The translations under genes were made by a program, and so were the position numbers. DNA of 64,000 nucleotides from assembly GCA_031213475.1 (NCBI GenBank), contig JARUPZ010000037.1, positions 744,001 through 808,000 on the forward strand. Reading direction: 5' to 3'. Positions 22,001 through 34,500 of this stretch are shown here, in pieces. This stretch comes from Nereocystis luetkeana (taxonomy: Eukaryota > Sar > Phaeophyceae > Laminariales > Laminariaceae). The notes under the pieces were generated by a model that made no database searches, had not been told where the DNA came from, and saw only the letters and a program-made list of their open reading frames with translations. Within the stretch, counting starts at the first letter, position 1. Each line of letters begins with the position of its first letter.

Positions 22001-25000
22001 GATCGCGCGTACTACGGGTTTTATATGGCCTCATCCAGGGTATACAGTCCGCATATGAGGAAGACAAAATCTGAAGCTGCAGAATTCAAGGAGTGGGTGT
22101 GTCTACATTTAGGGAATGAATGGAAATAAATGTATCCTGAGGTTGCGCGTAGATTGTCACGAGTGAAACCCCCCCCCGGCTATGCAATATGATTGATATC
22201 TATTTACGGGGAATTCCATCTGATTTCTACGCCTTTCAATCAAATTGATTTCTGTGTGTTGTATTATGCGCCTGGTAGACAATAACGTTACCGCAAGTTC
22301 AAGTCTAGTCGTATGCGAATTAACGGCCGAGGGGCGATGGCCTTATTTGTGCTCCCATCCCTTTAGCAGTGCATACTTCTGCTTATGGTGCATACACTAG
22401 TTATTACTTAGGGTAGGGTTGTTATTTACTGTATACTGTATACTACTAGTATATGCTAAGGTGTATTTGTTTTGGACAGGTGGATTGGACTTGCCCGTCA
22501 AATGCGACCGAAAATACCTATAAACACAGAAACCACTATTAATAGCAACTTTCACCAACTAGTTGGTAGTTGGTACCTCTTACTGTTCGGGGCACTGTCG
22601 CCGGCCCCACGTTGTCGTACCCCCCCCCCCCCCCCCCCTATATATAGGTTGGATTGGAGTCGGTTGGCAACGACACTGTAAAGCATGCTGCTCTATACGT
22701 GAAGCAGACAACCGGGGTACCGTTTTTTTGTTGGCATTCCGTCACAGCTGGTGATCGAGTTATAGATTTATTTGAGCTGGGTGAAGAACCTTTACCCCGC
22801 GCAAGGGGAATGATCGCATCACGTAGTGTTTATGGTAAGGCACCCACGAGGCAGTTACATAGTACTCTGTTGCTGTCTCTGGAAGTGGCTACACAGGAAA
22901 ATAAATTAGCTGATTGACGCTGTCATCCATGTGCAAGTCCGCCCCACAAGCGGTTCATAGTAGGATGCAGCTCACCCTTCATGCGGCTCGCTGAACACCT
23001 CACGGCGCTTCGCGCTTGGTGCACGCAATGTCTGCCTGGTCGGTGAAAACCCGACGTGCTCCGTCCCGGCAATGTAAAGATGCGAAGGTCTATGGGGTTA
23101 TACGACCACGGCCATACATGATATCGGGTACACCCCCCCTCTCCCCGACAAATATTCTCCAACACGCCTCATGTCCTCTCGAAACCCTACCGGTGTCTTC
23201 CTCACTTCCCCCGCCCCTGCGCTGTAACCTGCGCTGTCAGAGAGTAATAATGTGAGAGAGCTAACAATCACCGACTTGAAGTTGTATCTCCCCGTTGTTT
23301 CTGTTTCCTTGCCTTGCCTTGCCTTATCTTGCTTTGCTTTGTTTTGGTAATTTTGCTTTTGTTTTGTTGTGGTCATGGTTCAGGTCGGGGAGCGTGTATT
23401 GCTGGGGAGAAAACGGTCGTGGGCAGCTTGGAACTGGGGACACACAAAACCGGGTGAGTGCACACAACAGTATGATGGCATGAGTTATTCCCCTGTATGC
23501 CTTGATGGCATGGGTTTTCTACCGTATTGATATGAAGAGGCGTGGTTTTCGACGGACTCGGATGGGTAGGGGGTGAGGGAACGGGAGGGCGCGGTCGGTG
23601 TGAGTGCGATGGGGTTTCTGTACCGTTGTGTGATTTTTCGTTTGTTTCCACAAGACACCGGACGTTCCTTGCCTCTATTTGCTGGTTATATGTTACATGG
23701 TGACGCTCAAACGGGATTTACGTCTGACGAGCCAGATTATCCCTTTCTACTGGGGTCATACTGCTGTGCCACTGCTGTGCTACTGCTGTGCTACTGCTGT
23801 GGAAGCTGGCAAAACGTACAAGGTTGAATTCTTGAAAATGGCTCTGGCTAAATAAGCAAATAAGCATCATACGACACGGCGATACGTCATAACGTGCGTC
23901 CGCCCTTATTAATAGTCACTCCTATTCATGCTTGTGTTACTCGCCCAATTCCTTGGAGCGCTGTCGTCCTGTCCTCAACCCCTCCCCACCCTTCCCCTTC
24001 CCCCTCCAGTATACGCCTGCTTTGGTGTGCAAACCCCTGTCAGCTGTGAGGTGCATCCACGTGGCGTGCGGGGGGCAGCACACGATCGCCGTGACCGACC
24101 GCGATGACGTGTACGGGTTTGGGTCGGATAGACACGGCCAGCTCGGACTAGGACAGGGGAGCGTGGCGTCACCGTTCCCCACCAGGTGCGAACGCCTCTT
24201 TCTTGTTGTTGTATCCGAAGCATAGTACGAAGCTATGATATATTATGAGTGGGTGTACGCAAGCTTCGACGCGAGGACTGCAATAATTTCTCTTTTGTAT
24301 GAGGAGTGTGCATACACCTTACGCATACTACTTTACATAGAAACCGTGAAAGCGTTGCAGTCGCTTGTGAGAGAATCGTTGCAACGCTAATACCATCAAT
24401 ACGGATCTCCCTTGCAAGTATCACCAGTTCGTCTGCTCACAAGATCTTCGTCTCTTATCGTACAACTGTGACGTCAAATCTCTATGATATCATCGCTATC
24501 CCTTGAACGATAACGTATTCTACAGGTCGTGCTTGCCGGGGTATCCGCGAAAACGCAGTTCGTACCGTGACCAACTCCTCGTACCCTCTCCCCTCCACCC
24601 TCACCCTAAGATATTACGATTCCGCTCCCTGATCAGAATGAAGAGTGACTGTCGGGGGCAGAGAAAAACGAGAAAAAAAAAACACGTTCTACAAGAATAC
24701 GGGCGATTGTGGCGGCCGATTCGTAATCAAGATTCGACTCGAGGACCGCAACAGTTTCTCTCTAGTATGCGTAGCGTGGATACACGCCAGGTGTGGAGAT
24801 GCAGACTCGGCGATGCGGCTGGCACGAGATAATAAGAAGATGTGGCAGATGCGCGTGACGCATATTGTCATGCATCAGATGGTCTCGGGGCAATATTGCC
24901 AATCATAGGTCGTTCGTGGACGAAGGATTGTATATGCTGATGAAATCATAGGAGATCTGACGTCACAGTTGTACGATGAGAGACGAGGGTCTTGTGACCC

Positions 25001-26548
25001 TGGATGAATTGGTGATACCGTCACGGGAGCTCCTTACGATGATATCATGACCACCAAACGAATACGTTCAGGTTGGACGAGACATGGCCTCCCACAATAC
25101 AGTAATAGCTGCGTTGTTGTATGTTTGTATTGTTGTGCTGTTGTCCTCCTTCTGCTTCATTTGTTCGCCTTGTTATTGTTGTTGTCGAGATTGTTGTTGT
25201 TTGCCTTCTTCGTAGGTATGTTTTGTTTTTTTTTTCGTTTTTTCTCTTTCCCCCCGGATGGGTAGAAATAACTTAAGCCATACTATTAATAGTACCAGGT
25301 ATTTATAGTATATACCAGGTAGTATAAACCATACCTGGTATTTAATAGTAGTTCCAAGTGTTTTGTCCCGAAACGATGATGTATGTACAGTAGTTGTGGA
25401 GGGGCCAAGGTCAGACCCTTCCACGCACATGTCTGACACATGTCTGACACATGTCTGACACATGTCTCTGTCTCGTCTGCCTTCTCCTCTGGCTTGTGGT
25501 CCTCCTTCTTAACATCGGTCTTGGTGTGTTGTTGTCGTGTAATCCTGCTGTTGATGTTGCCTCCCTGCTCACTCTGTTGTAGTGTTGCAGTGGTGCAGTG
25601 GTGTCCTCATCCTCATCCTTGCGATTGTGTTGCACTGCTCTTGTCGACGTTGTGTGGTGCTCGTACTCGTCGTATGAATATGAAGTATGAGTGATGCTAA
25701 TGGGTCGCTGACAGCAAGGGGCAAGGGGCCCTTGTGAAACACAGCCCAACATGTAAAGCTAGCCCACCAAACCTACCGCATTACACCTACTCGTACCCCA
25801 CAAAGACTATCCCGCTGCAACATCCCTGGTATTTCAGCTGTACCTGTTAATACTGGAGATTAGCGACGAAAAGGGTAGCCTGTGCTCGCTGCCGGATGCG
25901 CTTGCCTTATTTCGAGTAGACATACTCCCACCATGTCACAGTACTTGAGTACGAGATATTGCAGAACGGCCACTACTGTCTTCATTTACTGGTGTCAACT
26001 ACTTTCTGTACTGGCACTGCTGCTGTGTCGGGGAATGGAAAACGCGATGAAAAACTGCCACTTTTAAGAGTGCTACGTATGAATAGTAAACCGGCGGCAG
26101 CAGCAGCGATTGGAACCCGCTAACACCAGCAAACCACCAATGTAGACACATGAAACCGCCACTACTGTACCATCCATCTATTGGAAACCCCACTGCTACA
26201 TACCTCGTAGTAGTAATAGTATTGCTGCTGTACGAAGTAAACTTCGTATACTGTAGTATTACGGGGGACCATATTAAATAGGACCTAAGGTACACATAAA
26301 AACCTATACATAACCGTATGTTTACCAACAATATTTGGTCCTATTTAGTATGGCCCCCCATAATAGTGTTGATAGGAGGGACATAATCACATTGTCACAC
26401 GTTGGCGCATTGGTTTTGACTTTGACACCCTGCAGGATCGTGCGATTGGGGGGGCGTCGCGTGGAGCACTTGGTGGGAGGGGCATGGCACACTGTCATCG
26501 GTACCGATACAGGAGAGAACTACATCATGGGCTGCATCTTGCCCGAAG
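13006..26548 (+). CDS. RCC1 beta-propeller exons 1-9 of the IBTK-like gene
   Basis: Each blade shows the RCC1 pattern: a CG..HT.AL motif, then G..Y.FG.N..GQLGLG. Examples are IFCGYEHTFALTSDG (exon 2), MAAGLEHSLALTDSG (exon 3), MACGQDHTAILTS (exon 4), IGCGLQHTVALTA (exon 6) and VACGGQHTIAVTD (exon 8). GQLGLG or a near variant occurs in exons 1, 2, 4, 5, 7 and 8. Exon 1 begins at GQLGLGHEV, the second half of a blade, so at least one more exon lies upstream. The last blade, in exon 9 (LVGGAWHTVIG), is divergent. Introns range from about 480 bases to 3.9 kb, and every phase agrees. RCC1 propellers are protein- or chromatin-binding platforms; the partner here is unknown. Confidence 0.92.
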
Positions 26549-28454
26549 GTATTGTAATGTTACACTTGGTACTTCGTACGAGTAGTCAGCAGCGGTACCC
26601 GAGGAGGATTGGGTCCCATCTCCGCATCAGGCATCCTTCCATACATCTACGCAGTCCACTAGTGTCGCAGCGTACCATTTGGTAAGATGGTATTACGAAA
26701 AAAACGCTTAGTCTTTTCATACTGAAGTACAACCTTGTACCAGGCACCTACCGGTACGATACAACAGTACAGCAGTAGAATACGGTATTAATGGTGCAAT
26801 GCCGTTGTACACTCCCTTACCATTGGTTTTGCTGTTTCTATGTGAATACCTGTAGGGTGGTGCTCTCTTCGGTTGGTGGTGGTATGATGTAATACTGTAG
26901 ACTTTACTATTGGTACATATTATGTTATATTGGTATTATTAATAGTGTAGATAGTTATAGCCAGTAGTTACGCTGTTAGTATAGGGATCACGAAATATAT
27001 TGATGGTATCGTATGGCACTCCTGTACTGAAAAGGGGATGACAGATGGTCTTGACTCTGGATCTAGGATCAAGGCCCATTTTTAAGTCACCACTATTTTG
27101 ATATTTGAGTCGTTCAACGAAAAGCCGCCAGTACAGAATTGGCGACCTGCCACAGTATTGTAAGTCTGCCAACGTTTGCAGCACGGCACAGCAGGTGCCC
27201 ACCCACACTACACTTGGTTTATTAACAGTACAACCCAGCCCAGCAGTATCGTAGCTAGACAAGTACACAATTGTGAAGATACTGCAGTCCAGTACAGGAA
27301 TAGAGTTGAGGTGTTCATATCATACCGGTAAGTTGTTACTGGAAATATGATCGATAGTGATATGGATTGCCCTTAATAATGTTGATAGTGTTTACTGCAG
27401 AATCTTGGCCGACCCGCTAGGAACGGTATCACGCCTAGCGTAGCAATCGCAGTAGTGGTCATAGCCGTGAACATAGGCATAAAGAGACGAAGTCGCTTGG
27501 CCGACCGACTGGTGGAATGAGCTATGCTATGCTATGCTATGCTATGCTATGCTATGCTATGCTATGCTATGCTACGCTATGCTATTGTATGGTATGCTAT
27601 TGTATGCTATTGTATGGTATGGTATTGTATGGTATCGTCGTCTCACTCACGTCGGTGAGAACCCAACTTCGTCGTCAGATGCCGGTATCAATCATACATA
27701 CATCATACCTGGTATCGCGTCAGTGAATAATCACTCTTATCATGTGGCCACACGATCTTGATCAGGCCGCGCGTCTCACTTTTCGTCAGCGTCCACCCCC
27801 TCACTCCCACCCCACCCCACCCCACGCCTGCCCACGCCGAACAACGCACAGCCCCAGTCGCTCCAGCAGCGGCCCCGGTCGGTGAAAACGCTGACTGGTA
27901 TAGGAATTCCCGCAGCGCTGCGCCTACCGGAGTAGGATCTCCTTCCGATCCGTTTGCTCTCAGTTTCGGGGGCTTTCGTCGTCTCGTGCTCCCTAGAGGG
28001 GCCGCGGCCTGCAGCAAGGGCCACTCGCTGTTCTATGGGCAGGGCTTGGGGGCTCCTCCTCTTGCCTTGCGACAGGTGCGCCGTGGCTTGGCTTCGGATT
28101 GGTCTTTTCGATTCTTAAATGGGTTGCTTATGTGTATGTATAATTTGTGCTACGTTCCATGTTTTCTGTGCCCTGCGTTGCTTGATCCCTGGTACATGAA
28201 AGAAGGTCTTCATCTTTGAAAAGGAGGGGCGATTTCGGTGATCCGGTATGTTTTCGCCATGCGATTGGGCGTCGGGCGTTGTAAATATGGCCGTGTGTGT
28301 TGTGGTCGCTTGTGCGGCAAGGGTGATTGGCTGACTATTTTTGCGCTTGGTGCAAGGCGGTGCAGTAGGTGATGCCTCTATCTAGCTCTATCTGCCTATC
28401 TGACATCGGAAAGACGTGAGGAGAGGGCGGCCGCTATCAATAGGGCGACCACTG

Positions 28455-28501
<47 letters not shown>

Positions 28502-31500
28502 TCACATGTACTTGCACTGCAGTAGTTGAATCATGACGAGCACTTTTCTTTTTTGACATCCCCCGGTGTTTCTTACCTGGTATCTTTTTTATAAGGTGGT
28601 GACATCCCTGGATCGTCTGAAGGAGGACTTGTCTAAGATGGTTGTGAGGCAGGAACCAGACGTGATCTTCACAGAAGGAAGCAACGCCAGTAACGACCGC
28701 AGTGGTGCAGTCGAGATTTTTGACGGCGGCGACAGAGCCAATGCCAACAATGCCGACACCAGGAAAGGTGGGGGCAGTGGGGGCGGTGGCTCTAGAAGTG
28801 GCGAGGGCAGCGGCAGCAGCAGCGGGGGTGGGGGCGGGAAGACAGTGGGAGCGCACCTGGCGATTTTGAGGTGAGATGATTGTATATTGCGTTTTTCTAA
28901 AAAGCAATCAAACGGGAGGAGGATCGCAGTCATGTGGAAAAAAAGGCGGTGTTCAAGTGGGAGCTAAGCTTTGAGAGGCCAGAGAGGTGCCAATGCAGCC
29001 CGCCGACGAACAAATACGAATACAAGAACACCTATGGTTGTGGTTTCCGCACATGAAGGCGTTTAGCCCCACACTGAAAATATCACCGTAGTTACATACT
29101 AGCAAGGTATGTACCAGGTATGTACACGTATCGACCCTTGCGATGGCGCTTTGTCTCTTGCTAACATGCTATTAATAGTTATCGGCTAGGTGCTACTGTA
29201 GTATCTGCGTGTGTCTGCTTACAGCAGCATCTGTGTGTGCTTACGGAACTGTTTTCCGTGTGATACTACTGACTGTACAGGACAAGCGAGTAGTACTACA
29301 GTACTACAGTAGTACCAATTTATATCTTACCAGAGGCAACTTGCACATGATGACATGATAAACCACTCCTACTGTCTTGTAGCACATGGCATCACTACGT
29401 ACTGTCTTGTACCTGGTATTACTATTACTAACAGTACGTGATAGGACTACTAGAGGTCCATGCGATTAGTGCTGTGTACCAACACTGGCGTCGTGTCGTC
29501 TACTATTTATATTAACAATGGTTGTTTATCGAGCAAGACTTGCTGCACCGCTTTACGGCAATCGTATGTTTCGATGGCTCCACGATAACTATCAGTAAGT
29601 ACGCAAGGGGCAGCGGGCGAGGTCTGTGGGCACACGCAGGGGGTTGGCTACCTTCTTCCAGCTTCTTGGTCTTCTACTGTTGTGTCGTGGTCGCTTACTG
29701 CTGTGTCTTGGTTGTCTACTGCTGCTGTTTTTTTATCGTCTACTGCTGTGTCTTGGCTGTCTACGGCTGTCATCTTGGTCGTCTTCTGCCGTATCTTGAT
29801 CTTCTACTGCTGTGTCTTCCTCGTCTAGTCACCTACTGCTGTCTCAGCGATATGTACTGCTGCGTTTTCAGTCTGCTGGGCCGTACTGCTGCAGTTTTGG
29901 CTTGGCGTGCCCCCCACTTCTAGTTTACCCCCACGAAGTTAGCTGTAGTGTACGTCTACTTTACCTCTACAGTGGTGTATCTCTAGCTCACGTCTAGCTT
30001 CCTTCTAGTTTTCCTATACTACTGCTGTACCTCTAGTTTACTTCTTGTTGGCCTCTAATTTACCTCTGATTTACGTTCACGTACCGTACCTCTATCCATG
30101 CTTTACCCTCGTCTGCGTCTGCGGTACCTCTATTAATAGTTCACCCCTTCTGTGCCTCTAAATATTAGCTTCCCTGTAATTTACCTCTAGTTTGCCTCTA
30201 GTTTCGAAGCACGGGTGTTCCCCGCCAGCGGCGTTCGACGAAGCCTCGCCTTGCTCGCGGTATGATATTTAAAACTAGAGATGTATTAATATACCAGGTA
30301 TGTATAGTCTTAGTCTCGAGGAAGCCAAGCACCCTCGGTTCAATTCACCACCCCCGACTTGGTGACAATGCCGGTGTGAGGGGGCTCCTCCCCAGTTCTC
30401 GCTTCCTCTTTTGTTTCTGTTACGCCTCTTTTTGCCTTTTGTTTTCCCGCTCGTGATGCGTGTTGTTCTTCGGTTGTTTTCCTATTACTAATAGCGTGTG
30501 CAATTGTGCTATACTAACTGTTACTGAGTAATTGAATATTTGCATTTATGTCATACGTGGCATCTGTAAGCGACTGCCGTTGTCTATAGGTAGACTACTG
30601 TTGCTTGTAATATCCTATTCACATCCTCTCGTATTGTTCTGCTGTGGTTCGCCTCTAGGTGCCATCTCATCGTGATCTCCTCTTAGCTAGTACCCTGCTA
30701 CCTGCTATCGTCCGTCAACACTCGAGTGACAGTTGAGTATTGCACTAAATTGTGCTCACCGGACGTATCTCTCCCCTTGTCCTCGCTGCGGCTCTTGACC
30801 GTCATTGCGTCAATGGGCATCAGGGCCCGCTGCCCCTCCCTCTACAAGCATGCTGCTAGCGTCATATCTAGGATGGGAAGGGAGTCTCAAGGCGATGGTG
30901 GCGTGATGGATGATGGTGGCGATGGTGTCAGTGACACTGCTGGCGGCGGAAAATCTCCAGCAGTATCAGTGTGGCGCGTCTATGCTCCGGCGGGGGTGCC
31001 GATTGTGAGAAATAACGAATGATTAGAACGATTATAATCTGGACTGTTGTCGCTTCCGGATTAAGTCTGTCCTGCTGCTGTGCCATACAATCGTGGTAGA
31101 TTAATATTTATGGTTACTTGAGGAGACTCAGGTCTAACGGGTATACCAGGTATGCCACTAACGCCGATGTAGACTATTAATAGTGCGCTTGATGCGTTGG
31201 ATGCGTCTGATGCGTTGGATTGCTCCCCTCTGCGATTGCATGGGGGCGCAACGGGTTTTGTTTTGATTGGGGTGAAACACTTTGCTCCCGGCCGTACCTG
31301 CGTTAACCTCTACCAATAGTAGCTAGCATCAACTTGACAACACTCTGGAGACCACTCGGAATACCACTCGGAATACCACTCAAGACCGCTTTCGAGACCC
31401 CTCTCGATGCCACTCTCGATATCACTCTCTCAAGACCACCCTCTCAAGGCCACTCCCAAGACCACCTCCCCCTCCCCCACTTCGCCTCCGCCTCCGCCTC

Positions 31501-34500
31501 CAACACAACGATCCGTGTTACACCCGCCGAAACGCTACAGGATGCCCTGCAACTAGTGGTCTCGTACCTCTACCAGGACGCCGGGGTTTTCGACAAACCA
31601 AAAGCTGGAACCAACGAAGTCCGATCCGAACCCTCTTCTTTTCCTCGGTCACCAACCACGACACCACCAACCATGACACCAACCGCAGCCACGACATCAC
31701 AATTATCGCAACCCGACCGCGTCAGAGACAGGCGTGAGCGTTTGTCGTCGATAAGGTCCAAGGCCGGCGCCACCGCAGCCGGGGGGGAAGGTGGCGCCGA
31801 AGACGGACTCGCGCACGGTACAATGGAGCTGCCCATGGACCCGTGGGAAGAAGTGGGGGAGGGCGAAGACGAGTCGGCGGCGGGGTTCGGCAGCTTTGGA
31901 GGCGCTTACGGCAGCGAGGGAAAGTACGACGGTGCCGGGCTGGACCGATTGATGGGGGTCATGGCAGCCGCAAGAATTTTAGAGCTGAACCGACTCCAGG
32001 TTCGTCCGGGATCATATTTGTGGAACCGTTGTGTCGAGGTGTAAAAACGCCAACCATTCTTGCTTGGCAACCATTGTCGGAGTGAAATATGCCAACCATT
32101 GTTACATGACGGAGTTGTCAACCATCGTTACATGCCAATCATTGCCAAACTTTTTTGTCAACCATGATCAAACTGGCAGCAGTGTGTCAACCAGCCACTG
32201 TCGGTGTAGTATATCAACCCTTGTCATGGTCGGGGTGTCAACCATTGTCAGACTAATGTGTCAACAAAAATGGGGGGCAGCCTGCGTCTCGCCTCTCATA
32301 GCACTTTCCGTACGCCGTAGGGTTTTCCTCGGGGTTTCTTTTTTACTGTAGGAGACGCTACCTGCTGGGTGTACCCCTCCGGCGTGTGGTGTTTGTGTGA
32401 GGTTGTTCCTTGTGATACAGTACTGTGCATGGAACAGATGTTTCTTTGTGCCACTGCCTGGTTGATTGGTTGGTTGATTGGTTGATTGATTGATTGGTTG
32501 ACTGCTGCATTTGCGTGCGACGCTGGGCGGGGACGCTGCTCTAGCTTAACGCGTGGAGGAGACCGCCGGTGCATGCTGCGCAGTGCGGTGTGTTGGTGCA
32601 GGTTCCCTTCCGTTGGTGACGTCGCTGGCGTGAAAACCACCTTGGCTTGTCTCGTTCGACTCGTGTTTCCAAGTATACTTCGGTGTGGCTACAGTGCAGT
32701 AGTATTATCTGCTTGTCGCAAGGAAGTTAACCACCTATTGACCATTGAGCCATTGTATGTACCAGGTCGTCATGAGTGCTCTCTTCCTTTCGCACGGCCA
32801 TAAAATCACTGGTTGAGACATGAACAAATACATTTTTTTGTGAATTTGACGTGTTCATCGCTGAATGTACCATGAATGATGCTCATGGATGTTGCTCAGG
32901 AATGTTGTTCATGAATGTTGTACTTGTCGGGTTGCGCGGCAGGGACTGTGCGAGAAACGCGCGGAGGCGTTCATCGACTCCCGCACGGTGCACAAGGTGC
33001 TCAGGCGCGCCGCGGAGGGCGGGTTTCCCTACCTGAAGAGACGTTGTCTAGAATTTTGTCTCACGCATCTCGGCGAGGTAAGTCAAGGACGCGATACAAC
33101 AAAACTAGGTTGTAGATAGACACGAGGTAGGTTTCCCGTTAATCCCCCCCCTCCTCTAATAGAGACCCTATTATAATAGAGACACCGCTGTACCCACGCT
33201 TTTGTGTTTCTTGTTTAAGAATACATGTAACTTGTATGTTGTTGTCGGTGGCGCTTGCAGCCCCCGCGTAGGGGGCTTGCGAAGGTTTGATTGAAAATCG
33301 AACATTCTCATTACTACTAGTACCTCCTTACTACGCCCGACCCTTCTGGGCAGATCCAGTTCTGACCGACTTGTACTGACTTGTTCTGACTACTGACTCA
33401 TGGTTATGTATCGTATGATATGCGCGATTTACTGATCATATTCCTATTACTGTTATAATACTGCATTAAAACTGTAGTAGTAGTACGTAGTACATCAGGT
33501 TTGCCGGGCGAGATCTGTACGCATGAGGTATGGCACGGCACATGTTACACTATCTCACAACGGCAAAAAGAAGTACAGAGAATAGATGATCTACTGTAGA
33601 TGATCTAGAATATCTGTCCAGATGATCTGTCTAGATGATCTGTCTATCAATACTACCTGATAATCACCTGGGCGACGTGTGGAAATTTGTAGGAGGCATT
33701 TCCCAGTACGAGTACACTTTTGGTTTTTTGACGCCGTCTGTATTAATACCAGCCATTGTAACCACCCGCACGCGCCTGGCAGGTGTGCGCCCCCCACAAC
33801 TCGCAGGAGGTAGTACGAGAATTGTCCAGGCACCCACAAGTATTGGCGGATGTCCTGAGCTTGTCAGCGGCTTCTGAGGGAGCTAGGAGAGCGGTGGCGA
33901 GCGAGAGGCCGTTTAAGGGTGCCGGTAAGGTTCCTTGCATCGAGGAGCTCTTGGCCGCGACTGCTTGCTACGTGCCTGCCGAGAGCTATCAGGTAACCTT
34001 GGGGTTGTTGACGCTAGCTTAGGAGAAGGAGGGCGGGGGAGGCAGGGGGGGGTGTTTGGGCGGACATGGGGGTAATAAAAGGTCATTTGAGTCGTTGCGG
34101 TTATGCTTGTGTCCTCTGCGTGAGCGGCGGCAAAGTTCTGTTGCCGTCTGTACAGTCTAGTGCGGCACCGACTGATGCACACTTGGCCTTTTCGAATTGT
34201 TTTAGGGTATAAGGCAACACTTGGTGTTTTTCCGAGTATCTCACTGGAAATCTTGGACCACCTGAGTGCTCTTGTTTTGGTATGTTATATTCCTTACCCC
34301 ACGGCTATGGCTATCTTACCCAAGGGGTAGGCCTACCTCACCACCCAACGGTTATGTCTACCTTATCCAACGGTTATGACTACATGACCCAACGGCGTTG
34401 CCTACGTTACCCCACGGCGATGGTTACCTTACCCAACGGCTATAAAAATATTGCTACCTTACTCCACGGCTAAAGTTGCCTACTGTAGCACACCCAACGG

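Noticed and set aside
27521-28501. A CRISPR-like array
   Set aside because: The repeats are simple pentamers and triplets without spacers, and the DNA is eukaryotic.
29522-29594. An extra RCC1/BTB exon (FIEQDLLHRFTAIV, then GTAAGT)
   Set aside because: There is no acceptor before it, and the exons at 28596-28870 and 30824-31004 already join perfectly inside the BTB fold.
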